A stretch of DNA of 64,000 bases from Jeotgalibacillus soli (GCF_000829435.1 NZ_JXRP01000009.1:682001-746000); one strand, 5' to 3'; positions 42,191-51,577 are shown, counted from the stretch's first letter. Program-made: numbers and translations. Notes: generated by a model from the sequence alone, not told the origin.

Positions 42191-42233
42191 AAAAAAGATC
42201 CACAAGTTTCATATTGAAATACTGTGGATCTTT
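42191..42233 (-). terminator. Terminator of the LCP ligase gene
   Basis: AAAGATCCACA and TGTGGATCTTT form an 11-bp stem, with an inner TTTCA/TGAAA pair; on the minus strand it is followed by TTTTATTT. Confidence 0.85.
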
Positions 42234-42249
42234 AAAAAAGAGAAACGAT

Positions 42250-43332
42250 TTAATTTAAATTTAATTCAGAACCAGATTCCTGTGACTCGCTTTCAGGAAC
42301 TGAGCCATCCTGAAGCTGATCTTGTTGATAATCAGAGGAATCAACCGTCTTCAGATCCATATGCTGCTTTAATCGGGCTTGAAGGGACCAAAGCTCCATT
42401 TGGTCAGGTGAATAATAATATATTCCATCTATATACGTTTCTTCACCAGCCAAAGAAAGCGATTGGACGTCTAAGTCTGAACTTGCAGCATAAGAAATAA
42501 AGGATCTCATTTCATTAAAAGTTAAATTCGTTCTTAGGTTTTTACCTACTGACTGAATGACATCTCCATATTTATGGATAGATGATACAGAGATCGATTT
42601 GTCCAATATGGCTTCTATTACTTCAACTTGGCGTTTGCCTCTTTCAATGTCGTTGTCATAGTGTCGAGTCCGAGCAAATGCTAGTGCTTCTTCGCCATCT
42701 AGCGTCTGGATACCTGGCATTAAATGAATGGCATCTTTATTATCTTGTGAATCCTGTTCGGAGAGCTCATAAGGTACATCGACTTTAACTCCATTTAGAG
42801 AGTCAACAATATCAATGAATGCGTTAAAATTCAATCGAACGTAATAGTCTACCGGGATATCTAAAAGCTCTTCGACCGCTTCCATGGATGCCTGAGGGCC
42901 ACCGAAGGCATGGGCATGATTGATTTTATCTTCATAACCAACTTCAGGGATGTACGTATAAGTATCACGTGGGATACTTACTAGCTTAACGGACTTGTCA
43001 TTATTATTAAGTGTAGCGAGAACCATAGCATCTGTTCGGCTATTCTCAGAGGTCACTCCGTTGCCTTCCCTTTTGTCGCTTGCATCAATCCCTATAAATA
43101 AAATCGAGATATTATCAAAATCAGGGTTTACAATTTCATCGCGTTTATCTGACTGATCACGGTCAAGGGCATCGTAAGAACCATTCACAGCACTCTGAGC
43201 CTGATTATATAAATACGCTGCGTACACCGTCGCTGAGGTTGCTAGTAAAAAAAGCGGAAGTACTAAAAATAGCAAAACCCGCTTGCGTACCTTTCTACGA
43301 CCAGCTAATTTTCTATGATATTTTCTCTCCAT
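42250..43332 (-). CDS. tagU: LytR-CpsA-Psr (LCP) family wall polymer ligase
   Basis: A membrane-anchored enzyme (360 residues; basic N-terminus and one helix at ~19-42) with an extracellular LCP domain (about 75-235). Key residues are seen in SENSRTDAMVLATL, VSIPRDTYTYIP, INHAHAFGG, RTRHYDNDIERGKRQVEVI. These proteins transfer teichoic acids or related polymers from the lipid carrier to peptidoglycan. A Ser/Glu-rich tail (SVPESESQESGSELNLN) is not conserved. Its place upstream of yvyE-degS is that of tagU (formerly lytR) in B. subtilis, and the polymer made by the tagO/tagA/wecC genes nearby is the likely substrate. Confidence 0.9.
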   Translation of the reverse strand: MERKYHRKLAGRRKVRKRVLLFLVLPLFLLATSATVYAAYLYNQAQSAVNGSYDALDRDQSDKRDEIVNPDFDNISILFIGIDASDKREGNGVTSENSRTDAMVLATLNNNDKSVKLVSIPRDTYTYIPEVGYEDKINHAHAFGGPQASMEAVEELLDIPVDYYVRLNFNAFIDIVDSLNGVKVDVPYELSEQDSQDNKDAIHLMPGIQTLDGEEALAFARTRHYDNDIERGKRQVEVIEAILDKSISVSSIHKYGDVIQSVGKNLRTNLTFNEMRSFISYAASSDLDVQSLSLAGEETYIDGIYYYSPDQMELWSLQARLKQHMDLKTVDSSDYQQDQLQDGSVPESESQESGSELNLN

Positions 43333-43493
43333 TTTTAGTCCTTCTCCTTTAATAAAGGGATGTTTAATAGTAAACTATAAAATTACACTAAGTTACATTG
43401 TACTATGTAAATACCCGTGAGTAAAATGTTAAAAACATTACAATAAAGAGTCAAAGTGCAAAAATGGAAAGAATAAGAAATTACAATGCGAAG

Positions 43494-44135
43494 TCAATTA
43501 TGAGGAACTTTTTTCTCCTGATAAAGGGCTGTACCTGTTTCAATCACTGCCTGGCCATTCGTCATTTCCGTCATCCATGAGGAGAAGGCTTCAATTTGAT
43601 CTTCTTCGACAAATGATTCGATGGTGACGGAATCTAAATAGTGAATCTCTTTAATAGGATAGACGGATGATCGCAGTTCATTTTCAATTTTACCAAGCCA
43701 TGTATAGTCAATGGTTGTTTTCATGATGCGATTGAGACGCCGTTCAACAACACCTGTCGCATTTATCCCTTCTGTAGCCGCTTTGCCGTAAGCACGTATT
43801 AATCCCCCGCCACCAAGCTTTATACCACCGAAATAGCGAGTTACGACTACAGCTGTATCCTTAAGGTTTCTTTTTTTTAGTACTTCAAGCATAGGAACTC
43901 CGGCTGTTCCAGTAGGTTCGCCATCATCATTGGCTTTTTGGATATGATTTTGTTCACCAATCATATACGCGGAGCAGTTATGCGTGGCATTCCAATGCTG
44001 TTTTTTAATGGATTGAATGAATTCTAGCGCTTCCTCTTCTGTTTCGACACGTTTAACGTGTGCAATGAAGCGTGATTTTTGAATGACTATTTCTTTTTCC
44101 CCATAAGGGCTAACGGTGTAGTATTGAGGTAACAT
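43494..44135 (-). CDS. yvyE: YigZ/IMPACT-family protein YvyE
   Basis: A 213-residue cytoplasmic protein of the UPF0029/IMPACT family, related to regulators of translation or to dehydratase-like accessory proteins; the bacterial role is not settled. The typical blocks are KSRFIAHVKRVETEEEA, HNCSAYMIG, DDGEPTGTAGVPMLEVL and VVVTRYFGGIKLGGGGLIRAYG, followed by a small C-terminal DUF1949-like alpha-beta domain. The ATG is preceded by AAGGAG. The gene is divergent from degS, as in B. subtilis. Confidence 0.9.
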   Translation of the reverse strand: MLPQYYTVSPYGEKEIVIQKSRFIAHVKRVETEEEALEFIQSIKKQHWNATHNCSAYMIGEQNHIQKANDDGEPTGTAGVPMLEVLKKRNLKDTAVVVTRYFGGIKLGGGGLIRAYGKAATEGINATGVVERRLNRIMKTTIDYTWLGKIENELRSSVYPIKEIHYLDSVTIESFVEEDQIEAFSSWMTEMTNGQAVIETGTALYQEKKVPHN

Positions 44136-44285
44136 AAAACATCGCTCCTTGTCAGTTAAAAAACGTACGTTACATTATTATAACAATAGTGATGAGTGAA
44201 AGTCATGACAAGAGACTCTGAAAAGAAAACGAAACCTGGCTTGTGCCAATTGTAATGCAACTTTAATATCGCGACTTTATGACGA

Positions 44286-44294
44286 TGTTATAAT
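44286..44294 (+). promoter_or_regulatory. Candidate extended -10 promoter of degS
   Basis: TG-T-TATAAT in the 337-bp yvyE-degS gap, without a good -35. The resulting leader would be about 170 nt. No other element was seen in the gap. Confidence 0.4.
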
Positions 44295-44472
44295 TAAGGA
44301 CATTCAATTATTTATTAAAATGGTTGGAAATATTATTCTTGAAAAGTAATTTTATTGTCGAAATTCGAGTGATAATGTGGTACGAACATAAACCGTAGAA
44401 AACTTTCTTTTTTACAGGTTTAACAGTATAATTTTTTGTAAAGATAAACAATTAGAGGAAGGAGTCTGGATA

Positions 44473-45612
44473 GTGTCCGTAAATAGGATAGATGCCCATA
44501 TGTTAGATATCATCTTGGGTAAAATGATCGATACGGTGGATCAAAGTAAGACGGAAATTTTTGAAATTGGTGAGAGAACGCGCAAAGACTATGAGGATCT
44601 TGCTGAAGAACTATCTCAAATCAGGGAGAAAATCACTAAAGTCATCTATGAAGGCGATGACCTTGAACGTCGATGCCGCTTCGCTCGCAAACGACTCGCT
44701 GAAGTTAGTCACCATTTTAAAAGTTTCTCGGAAGAACAGGTCCGTCAGGCTTATGAAGCGGCTCACGATCTCCAGATGAATCTCTCAATTAATCGCCAGG
44801 AAGAAAAACAACTTCGTGATAGAAGAGATGACCTTGAACGAAGATTGCGAAGTATGCTGGAAACTATTGATCGCGCTGAAAATCTCGTAACTCAAATATC
44901 AGTAGTATTAACGTATTTAACGAGTGATTTGAAACAAATGGGCGCTGCCCTTGAAGACGCAAAGAAGAAACATGAATTTGGAATTCAGATTATTGAGGCT
45001 CAAGAGGAAGAACGAAAGAGACTTTCCCGGGAAATACATGATGGTCCAGCTCAAATGATGGCTAATGTATTGATGCGGTCCGACCTTATCGAACGTGTAT
45101 TTAAGGATAAGGGAGCAGATCAGGCAATGATAGAAATCAGAAGCCTAAAAAAGATGGTTCGTTCTGCCTTATCAGAGGTTCGCCGAATTATCTACGACCT
45201 TCGTCCGATGGCACTGGATGACCTTGGTTTGATTCCTACCCTCAGAAAATACTTAAGTACGATCGAAGAGTATAATAAGGGGACTACAATAGTATTTACC
45301 CAGATTGGAGAAGAACGCCGCTTAAACGGAAGATATGAAGTTGCTCTCTTTCGATTAATACAAGAATCTGTTCAAAATGCTTTGAAGCATGCACAGGCAA
45401 GCGAAATTCAAGTCAAATTTGAATCAAGGCGTGATCGAATTGTTGCCGTGATTAGAGACAACGGCAAAGGTTTCGATACGAGCCTACAAAAAGAAGGATC
45501 TTTTGGCTTGATCGGCATGAGAGAAAGAGCGGAGCTGCTAGATGGTCAAATATCCATTGATTCTAAAAAAGGCTCCGGTACTGTTGTAATGATCCAAATA
45601 CCGTTAATATGA
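44473..45612 (+). CDS. degS: Sensor histidine kinase DegS
   Basis: A soluble two-component kinase of 379 residues that phosphorylates DegU. The N-terminal ~175 residues are long coiled-coil helices (sensor domain), then the HisKA_3 box with His189 (RLSREIHDGPAQMM), exactly the position of the phosphorylated His in B. subtilis DegS, and a HATPase domain with VQNALKHAQA, DNGKGFD and GSFGLIGMRERAELL. Starts at GTG 44473 with AAGGAG upstream. It forms an operon with degU, 31 nt downstream. The pair controls exoenzymes, competence, motility and polymer production, and so ties the neighbouring com and flagellar genes together. Confidence 0.95.
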   Translation: MSVNRIDAHMLDIILGKMIDTVDQSKTEIFEIGERTRKDYEDLAEELSQIREKITKVIYEGDDLERRCRFARKRLAEVSHHFKSFSEEQVRQAYEAAHDLQMNLSINRQEEKQLRDRRDDLERRLRSMLETIDRAENLVTQISVVLTYLTSDLKQMGAALEDAKKKHEFGIQIIEAQEEERKRLSREIHDGPAQMMANVLMRSDLIERVFKDKGADQAMIEIRSLKKMVRSALSEVRRIIYDLRPMALDDLGLIPTLRKYLSTIEEYNKGTTIVFTQIGEERRLNGRYEVALFRLIQESVQNALKHAQASEIQVKFESRRDRIVAVIRDNGKGFDTSLQKEGSFGLIGMRERAELLDGQISIDSKKGSGTVVMIQIPLI

Positions 45613-45643
45613 CGAATCTCATATGTTCAAGGAGGAAATGTAA

Positions 45644-46318
45644 ATGACAAAAATTATAATTATTGATGATCACCAGCTGTTTCGAGAAGGTGTTAAGCGT
45701 ATATTAGATTTTGAGGATTCATTTGAAGTAGTGGCTGAAGGAGACGATGGAAGTCAAGCTGTTGGGCTATATGAACAATACAAGCCAGATGTAATTCTTA
45801 TGGATATTAACATGCCAGAAATGAATGGTGTTGACGCAACAGCAAAGCTAATTGAAACACATAGTGATGCCAAAATTATCATTCTATCTATTCATGATGA
45901 TGAAAACTATGTTTCACATGCATTGAAATCAGGTGCTCTCGGCTATATGCTCAAGGAAATGGACGCCGATGCATTAATCGATGCCATTAAAGTAGTAGCA
46001 GAAGGCGGTTCCTACTTGCATCCCAAGGTAACCACAAATCTAGTGAATGAATTCCGTCGTTTAGCTGAAGCTGAATTTACAGGTAATTTCCAGCAGGTTG
46101 AAGTTCGCAGACCGCTTCATTTGCTTACAAAACGTGAGTGTGAGGTTCTTCAAATGCTTGCTGATGGAAAGAGTAATCGAGGAATCGGAGAAGGACTTTA
46201 TATTTCTGAAAAAACGGTAAAAAACCATGTAAGTAATATTTTACAAAAAATGAATGTAAATGATCGGACACAAGCAGTTGTTACGGCTATTAAAAATGGA
46301 TGGGTAGAGGTTCGATAA
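45644..46318 (+). CDS. degU: Response regulator DegU
   Basis: A NarL/LuxR-type response regulator of 224 residues. Receiver domain with the acidic pair DD at residues 8-9, phospho-Asp54 in [13 protein letters not shown] and the conserved Lys in [10 protein letters not shown]-terminal helix-turn-helix [21 protein letters not shown], then [17 protein letters not shown]. Strong AAGGAGG ribosome site. Low phosphorylation favours competence and motility, and high phosphorylation favours exoprotease and polymer production in B. subtilis. In B. subtilis yviA and comFA follow directly; here the tre locus has been placed between. Confidence 0.95.
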   Translation: MTKIIIIDDHQLFREGVKRILDFEDSFEVVAEGDDGSQAVGLYEQYKPDVILMDINMPEMNGVDATAKLIETHSDAKIIILSIHDDENYVSHALKSGALGYMLKEMDADALIDAIKVVAEGGSYLHPKVTTNLVNEFRRLAEAEFTGNFQQVEVRRPLHLLTKRECEVLQMLADGKSNRGIGEGLYISEKTVKNHVSNILQKMNVNDRTQAVVTAIKNGWVEVR

Positions 46319-46360
46319 TAAGGTACTATGACAACTAGAATCTTTAGGCAGCAATTACGC

Positions 46361-46442
46361 CCCACTTCAAGCTTATGGAAATAGCATGGGAATTTTTATA
46401 AAAGCCCATGTTTGACCATAAGTCTGAGGTGGGTTTTGTTTT
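46361..46442 (+). terminator. Complex terminator of degSU
   Basis: CCCACTTCAAGCTTATGG pairs with CCATAAGTCTGAGGTGGG, enclosing a second stem CATGGG/CCCATG, and TTTTGTTTT follows. Confidence 0.75.
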
Positions 46443-46523
46443 GAATCAGTGAAATCAATTTGGTTTCCTTTAGAATAATGATTATTTCCTTTTAACGGCT
46501 GAATCATCGACCATTCCTGAGAA

Positions 46524-46552
46524 AAGTAAAACCTCTTCTGCGATGGAAGAGG
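46524..46552 (-). terminator. Terminator of treR
   Basis: CCTCTTC/GAAGAGG stem with a 7-nt loop; on the minus strand it is followed by TTTTACTTTT. Confidence 0.65.
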
Positions 46553-46594
46553 AGGCGCAGCTGCAAGAATATTCTAATGTACGCTCAAGACTGA

Positions 46595-47314
46595 TTATTT
46601 ACGTCTCCTAGCAAAATCGACAAAACGAAACTTATCCAGTCTATGACGTGATTCTGTGTACTGGAAAAGTGTCGTGTCTTCTAGGTGTACGAAATTTTTC
46701 ACTAAGACGATGTGACTGTATCCATCTAAATCAAGTAAAGCACGATCTTCTTTTGTAGCAGGCTCTACGGTAATTTCTTTTTTTGCATAGCTAATCGCAA
46801 GACCAAGCTCTTGTTCTAAATACGCATAGATTGAGTCCTTGCAAACTTCCTCTGTGAGTGATTGTACACGCTCCTGAAGGATCCAGTCTTTATCAAGAAT
46901 GACTCGTTCTCCTTGAATGTTACGTGAACGAACGATTTCCCAAACGAGGGAGTCTGGAGGGCTGTCAAGCTTAGAAGAGAACCAGGAAGATGTTTCTATA
47001 AGCTCAAGCTTATGTACCGTGGTTGTAATATTACGGCCTAGCGACTGCTGCAGCTCTTTAAAACTAACGAGACCTGAAACAGGAAAGTTCATTTTACTAA
47101 CATCCAATACAAGAGATCCTTTTCCCTGCATTTTTTGGATAAATCCGTTTTGTGAAAGAAGAGTCAGTGCTTTTCGGATGGTCTCTCTTGAGGTATTAAA
47201 GCGATCGCATAGATCATGTTCAGAAGGAAGCAGCGAATGTGGTTCATAAACGCCTTTTTCAATTTCATTTGCCAGCTCCTGAAAAATGTTCATATATTTG
47301 TTGGTTGTTGTCAT
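46595..47314 (-). CDS. treR: GntR-family trehalose operon repressor
   Basis: A 239-residue regulator. The N-terminal GntR winged helix (residues ~5-72: HSLLPSEHDLCDRFNTSRETIRKALTLL) is followed by a UTRA effector domain (about 90-235), which in TreR binds trehalose-6-phosphate. The ATG at 47314 is used because AGGGTGA precedes it; the GTG three codons upstream overlaps this site. It lies downstream of treP and treC on the same strand, as in B. subtilis, but a lipoprotein gene on the other strand now separates it from treC, so it probably has its own promoter. A TreR-like operator overlaps the treP promoter. Confidence 0.9.
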   Translation of the reverse strand: MTTTNKYMNIFQELANEIEKGVYEPHSLLPSEHDLCDRFNTSRETIRKALTLLSQNGFIQKMQGKGSLVLDVSKMNFPVSGLVSFKELQQSLGRNITTTVHKLELIETSSWFSSKLDSPPDSLVWEIVRSRNIQGERVILDKDWILQERVQSLTEEVCKDSIYAYLEQELGLAISYAKKEITVEPATKEDRALLDLDGYSHIVLVKNFVHLEDTTLFQYTESRHRLDKFRFVDFARRRK

Positions 47315-47434
47315 ATTGATCACCCTAGATTATTGTATCATAATGGGGGATATGATCGCAGGGGTGATTTGAAGGGCGATCTGCTTTTTAAGCACGAGAC
47401 AGTCGTGATATTGAAAGAGAAAGGACGGTTCGAA

Positions 47435-48040
47435 ATGACTCTTAAAATAAAGAAAATTATGATGGGGCTGAGCACCGGTATACTCGCTTTGATTATAGCT
47501 GGCTGCAGCAGCGATGAACCAGTACAAAATAACGGGTCCACAGAGGATGGACAAACTGGTCAAAGCATTGACACTCATGCCTCATCTTCCAATGAGCTAG
47601 AATTGGATGATAACGGAGAATCCGGTGTTGGCTTTGAATTAGATGAAGACGGTGAAGTACAGGAAGCATCAAATGTGCCGGCTGATGTAGAAAATGCTGT
47701 TTTTGAAGTGTTTAACCATTATATCGACACATTTAATCGTGAGGATTTAGATGGTTATATGTCCACGCTTTCTGAGAATCCTTCAAACTTTACGCTTGAG
47801 GAGGAACGAGAGGCCGTGGCTGAGGTGTTTGAAACCTTTGACGTAAACCGTGAAGTCGAGCTTCAAACAATCATTGACTATGGAGATGATACTGCACAGG
47901 TTTATGCAGACCTTGTCGTCACAACCATCGATCCTAGCACGAAAACTGAAATTACTCGCTCGGGCCGCCAAATTACACTATTTAAACTTGAAGATGAAGA
48001 ATGGAAAATCGACTCAATCTTCTTTATGGCGGAAGAGTAG
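47435..48040 (+). CDS. Lipoprotein with NTF2-like domain
   Basis: A 201-residue lipoprotein with signal peptide MTLKIKKIMMGLSTGILALI and lipobox IAGC. An acidic linker (about 25-75) is followed by an NTF2/SnoaL-like fold (about 80-201: VFEVFNHYIDTFNREDLDGYM ... TRSGRQITLFKLEDEEWKIDSIFFM), often a ligand or protein binding domain. The ATG 47435 has AAAGGA upstream; the longer ORF from 47216 overlaps treR on the other strand and has no ribosome site. It is inserted head-on between treR and treC, and both sides have terminators. Its function is unknown. Confidence 0.72.
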   Translation: MTLKIKKIMMGLSTGILALIIAGCSSDEPVQNNGSTEDGQTGQSIDTHASSSNELELDDNGESGVGFELDEDGEVQEASNVPADVENAVFEVFNHYIDTFNREDLDGYMSTLSENPSNFTLEEEREAVAEVFETFDVNREVELQTIIDYGDDTAQVYADLVVTTIDPSTKTEITRSGRQITLFKLEDEEWKIDSIFFMAEE

Positions 48041-48047
48041 GATAGTG

Positions 48048-48084
48048 GAGATCGCCTTGTTTTGTGAAAACAGGGCGCTCTTTT
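48048..48084 (+). terminator. Terminator of the NTF2-like lipoprotein gene
   Basis: GAGATCGCCTTGTTTT pairs with AAAACAGGGCGCTC (with mismatches) around GTG, then TTTT. Confidence 0.75.
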
Positions 48085-48088
48085 CATA

Positions 48089-48159
48089 CAAAAAAACCAG
48101 CCTCTCTAAACTGCGCACATTGTCTAAGAATTAAGGTGCAGCTTATGGAGAGGCTGGTC
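48089..48159 (-). terminator. Terminator of the treP-treC transcript
   Basis: ACCAGCCTCTC (48097) and GAGAGGCTGGT (48149) form an 11-bp perfect stem; on the minus strand TTTTTTTG follows. The loop is long (41 nt) and itself partly paired. Confidence 0.75.
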
Positions 48160-48165
48160 TTCATT

Positions 48166-49854
48166 TTAGCTTAAATGAAACACAATGGACTCAAATGGAC
48201 GCAGCGTGTAGCTGTAAGCTGTTCCATTCACGTCATCGTAGTTTTTTATTAAAACATTGCTTTTGCGCCCTTCGAAAGCTTTTGCGGCTTCTTTTGAAAG
48301 GGTAAATGTTACTTCGCGCTCATAGAAGTTGTTTAATACAAGCAGTGATTCTTTTTCTGTGTTTCGTGTATAGACAAACAATGATGGGTCATTTTCAAGC
48401 AGTAGCTCATAGTTGCCATCTGTAATAACATCATATTTTTTGCGCAGTTCAATCAGTTTTTGATAATGATAGAACACCGAATTTTTATCCTCTAATGCTG
48501 ATTCAACATTGAATTGCTTATAGTTTTTAGCCACAGGAATCCATGGAGTGCCAGTTGTGAAGCCGGCATTCTCTTCTTGATTCCATTGTACAGGCGTACG
48601 TGAATTGTCACGGGATTTGTGACGAAGGATCTCTAAAACTTCCGCTTCTGATGTTCCTTTTTCAAGAAGTATATTATACATATTTAGCGACTCAACGTCT
48701 CGATATTCATCGATTGAAGTAAATTTAGGATTTGTCATCCCGATTTCTTCACCTTGATAAATATAAGGCGTGCCTTGCATCATATGAATGGTTGTTGCAA
48801 GCATTTTCGCTGACTCGTTATGATATTTGCCATCATTGCCATAGCGGGAAACAATGCGAGGCTGATCGTGATTGCACCAGAACAAAGCATTCCAGCCTCC
48901 GCCTTCATGCATACCAACTTGCCATTTTGTTAAAATATCCTTTAGCTGCTGGAAATCGAAATCTGCAACTGACCACTTTTCTCCGTTAGGATAGTCAACC
49001 TTCAAGTGATGGAAGTTAAACGTCATGCTTAATTCTTGTCGTGCTGGATTCGAGTATTTAATGCAGTGGTCAATTGTAGTAGAAGACATTTCACCAACCG
49101 TTAGCATATCGTGCTTTGAGAAAACCTCACGATTCATCTCATGCATATATTCATGCACCTTAGGCCCGTCTGTATAAAACTTCCTTCCGTCTCCAGGAGC
49201 AACAGAGCCGTCGTCGTCAGGGAAATCCTGATTTTTTGAGATAAGATTAATAACGTCTAAACGGAAGCCATCAACGCCTTTTTCTGCCCAATAATTCATC
49301 ATCTCGTATATTTCGCGGCGAACCGTTTCGTTTTCCCAGTTTAGATCAGCCTGTGTGACATCGAAAAGATGAAGATAATATTGACCAGTTGCTTCATCAA
49401 ACTGCCAAGCATTTCCGCCGAATTTAGATTCCCAGTTTGTCGGAGCTGATCCATCTGGATTAGGATCTTTCCAAATATAAAAATCACGGTATTTATTATC
49501 TTTGGATTTGCGGGATTCCACAAACCATTCATGCTCTGTGGAGGTATGATTTACAACGATATCCATGATGATTCTAATATCGCGCTTGTGTGCCTCTGCC
49601 AGCATACGATCAAAGTCATCCATTGTACCGTACTCTTCATGAATGGCAAAATAATCGCTGATATCATAGCCATTATCGTTTTGAGGGGATTTATACGGCG
49701 GTGTTAACCAAACCACATCAACACCCAGCTGCTTTAAATAATCAAGCTTTTCTGTAATCCCGTTTAAATCACCAACACCATTCCCAGTCGTATCATTAAA
49801 ACTCTTCGGATAAATTTGATACACAACAGCCTTCTTCCACCAAACCTGCTCCAC
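48166..49854 (-). CDS. treC: Trehalose-6-phosphate hydrolase (alpha,alpha-phosphotrehalase)
   Basis: A GH13 enzyme of 562 residues that splits imported trehalose-6-phosphate into glucose and glucose-6-phosphate in the cytoplasm (TreA in B. subtilis nomenclature). The N-terminus WWKKAVVYQIYPKSFNDTTG is typical of the oligo-1,6-glucosidase/TreC subfamily; catalytic regions are DIVVNHTS, DGFRLDVINLI (nucleophile Asp), LTVGEMSSTT (acid Glu) and FWCNHDQPR. The GTG at 49854 has AGGAA at proper distance; the GTG at 49863 is too close to it. It lies after treP, with a REP palindrome in the 142-bp gap. The tre genes around it make the trehalose call safer than other alpha-glucosidases. Confidence 0.92.
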   Translation of the reverse strand: MEQVWWKKAVVYQIYPKSFNDTTGNGVGDLNGITEKLDYLKQLGVDVVWLTPPYKSPQNDNGYDISDYFAIHEEYGTMDDFDRMLAEAHKRDIRIIMDIVVNHTSTEHEWFVESRKSKDNKYRDFYIWKDPNPDGSAPTNWESKFGGNAWQFDEATGQYYLHLFDVTQADLNWENETVRREIYEMMNYWAEKGVDGFRLDVINLISKNQDFPDDDGSVAPGDGRKFYTDGPKVHEYMHEMNREVFSKHDMLTVGEMSSTTIDHCIKYSNPARQELSMTFNFHHLKVDYPNGEKWSVADFDFQQLKDILTKWQVGMHEGGGWNALFWCNHDQPRIVSRYGNDGKYHNESAKMLATTIHMMQGTPYIYQGEEIGMTNPKFTSIDEYRDVESLNMYNILLEKGTSEAEVLEILRHKSRDNSRTPVQWNQEENAGFTTGTPWIPVAKNYKQFNVESALEDKNSVFYHYQKLIELRKKYDVITDGNYELLLENDPSLFVYTRNTEKESLLVLNNFYEREVTFTLSKEAAKAFEGRKSNVLIKNYDDVNGTAYSYTLRPFESIVFHLS

Positions 49855-49899
49855 TATGATCACTTCCTATATAAGAATTTTCTTCTGTAAACAAATGTT

Positions 49900-49944
49900 G
49901 CTTTAGTTCGTTGAAGGGGTCTGACCCCTTCAACGAACTAAAGC
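49900..49944. repeat. 45-bp REP-like palindrome, copy B, between treP and treC
   Basis: Two perfect 22-nt arms around a central T. It differs from copy A by GTTG for GCTG in one arm and the matching CAAC for CAGC in the other, so pairing is kept. It lies inside the treP-treC transcript and could affect mRNA stability or relative expression. Confidence 0.85.
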
Positions 49945-49996
49945 GCCTATATGCAACAAGGCATTCACGATGTCCAGCGAACGCCTGTTGCGATTA

Positions 49997-51430
49997 TTAG
50001 TCTAGTTTTCCTTTTTTAACGAGTAAGCCGTAAAGCAATGTTAATGTAAATGGCACGACAATTACGATTGCCATACCGATTCCAAATACTGCCCAGAAGG
50101 AGCTTTGGATCGAGATAATGCCGGGTATACCGCCGATACCGATTGAGTTTGCAAGGACAAAATTTGAGCCAAGCAGGATACCGCCAATTGCAGAACCAAT
50201 CAATGCACTGATGAATGGGAAGCGGTAGCGCAGGTTAACCCCAAACATAGCAGGTTCAGTAATACCGAGCCATGCGGAGATCCCGGAGGAGCTTGCAAGT
50301 CCGCTCAGTTTTTCATCTTTCTCTTTCGCGAAGAATGTTAGCGCGAAAATGGCGAACGCTGCTGATCCTTGAGCAATATTAGATAATGCAAGGATTGGCC
50401 ATAGGAATGTACCGCCTTGATCAGAAATCAGTTGAAGATCTACTGGAAGGAACGTGTGGTGCATTCCTGTAATAACAAGTATTGCGTAAAATCCTCCGTA
50501 GATTAATCCTCCAAGCCATCCAAAGTTGTTAAAGACCCAAATAACGCCGTCTGTAATCGTACTTCCTACCGCAAAAGTAAGCGGTCCAATTACGATAAAC
50601 GCAGCAAAACCAGTAACAAGCAATGAAACAGGTGCAACAACCAATAATTTAATAGTGTCGTGAACACGCTTATTTAAGAATTTCTCAATCGTTGCATAAA
50701 GATAAGCAGCGAACAATACCGGTAATACTTGACCTTGGTAGCCAATGGATTCAACCGTTAATCCAAATAAATTCCATGTTGGAACTGTGCCTTCTTCAAG
50801 CGCAGCTGGATAAGCATATGCACTTAAAAGACCTGGGTGAACTAATACAAGACCGAGTACAATTCCCATTAACGGGCTTCCGCCAAAACGCTTAACTGCC
50901 GACCAACCTATGAGTGCTGGTAAAAAAGCAAAGGCGGCACTGGCAATGATATTAATAACTTCTGCCAAATCAGCCCATTGTGGATACATGACAATTAATG
51001 GATCAGGACCAAATAAATCTGGAGCTGTTAGAACATTGTTTAAACCTAGCAGTAAACCAGCCGTAACGATTGCAGGCAATAATGGAATGAAAATATCTGC
51101 AAGCAATTTTACGGCGCGCTGGATAGGATTCATCTTCTTCGATGCCGCATTTTTAACATCATCCTTAGAAACTTCTTGAATCCCTGTTTCTTCTGCCAAC
51201 ACTTTATACACTTTATCAACAAGACCTTGTCCAATCACGACCTGAAATTGGCCGCTATTAGCAAATGATCCTTTAACAACGTCGATCGACTCCAGCATCT
51301 TTTTGTCTACCTTATTGTCGTCGTGCAGGACAAAACGCAGACGTGTTACACAGTGTGTAGCCGTATCGATATTCTCTTGACCACCTACTGCTTCAATTAT
51401 TTTGCGAACTTCATCTTTGTTCACACTCAT
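49997..51430 (-). CDS. treP: Trehalose-specific PTS permease, EIIBC component
   Basis: A 477-residue membrane transporter that imports and phosphorylates trehalose. The N-terminal EIIB domain (1-85) has the phosphorylated Cys in TATHCVTRLRFVLHD, and the EIIC part has about 10 helices with LIGWSAVKRFGGSPLMG, GMHHTFLPVDLQLI and GITEPAMFGVNLRYRFPF. No EIIA domain is fused, so it depends on a glucose-type EIIA encoded elsewhere. Starts at ATG 51430 after GGAGGG. Upstream lie a promoter with TreR-type operator and a cre site. It is the first gene of the tre operon. Confidence 0.92.
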   Translation of the reverse strand: MSVNKDEVRKIIEAVGGQENIDTATHCVTRLRFVLHDDNKVDKKMLESIDVVKGSFANSGQFQVVIGQGLVDKVYKVLAEETGIQEVSKDDVKNAASKKMNPIQRAVKLLADIFIPLLPAIVTAGLLLGLNNVLTAPDLFGPDPLIVMYPQWADLAEVINIIASAAFAFLPALIGWSAVKRFGGSPLMGIVLGLVLVHPGLLSAYAYPAALEEGTVPTWNLFGLTVESIGYQGQVLPVLFAAYLYATIEKFLNKRVHDTIKLLVVAPVSLLVTGFAAFIVIGPLTFAVGSTITDGVIWVFNNFGWLGGLIYGGFYAILVITGMHHTFLPVDLQLISDQGGTFLWPILALSNIAQGSAAFAIFALTFFAKEKDEKLSGLASSSGISAWLGITEPAMFGVNLRYRFPFISALIGSAIGGILLGSNFVLANSIGIGGIPGIISIQSSFWAVFGIGMAIVIVVPFTLTLLYGLLVKKGKLD

Positions 51431-51534
51431 TATGTTTCCCTCCAGTAACCGTTTTCATTTAATTTCCAAAAATAGAATTGCATGTATTTAACACATTCCC
51501 TATTGACGTAAAGTTATACCGACATGGAATTTGA

Positions 51535-51549
51535 ATGAAAACGTTTCTA
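51535..51549 (-). promoter_or_regulatory. Candidate cre (CcpA) site of the tre operon
   Basis: ATGAAAACGTTTCTA has the GAAAACGTTTC near-palindrome of cre sites, with one mismatch to the consensus. It lies about +22 to +36 of the predicted treP transcript, where CcpA acts as a roadblock. Confidence 0.55.
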
Positions 51550-51577
51550 ATGTGATGCGCTTACATTAACAAAGGTT

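Noticed and set aside
43392-43412. Possible WalR box or operator upstream of the LCP gene
   Set aside because: On the minus strand TGTAAC and TGTAAT are only 4 bp apart (5 needed), and the overlapping TTACAT/ATGTAA palindrome has no known match.
47216-47434. Longer N-terminus for the NTF2-like lipoprotein
   Set aside because: It would overlap treR antisense and bury the lipoprotein signal peptide; ATG 47435 has a ribosome site and gives a standard lipobox.
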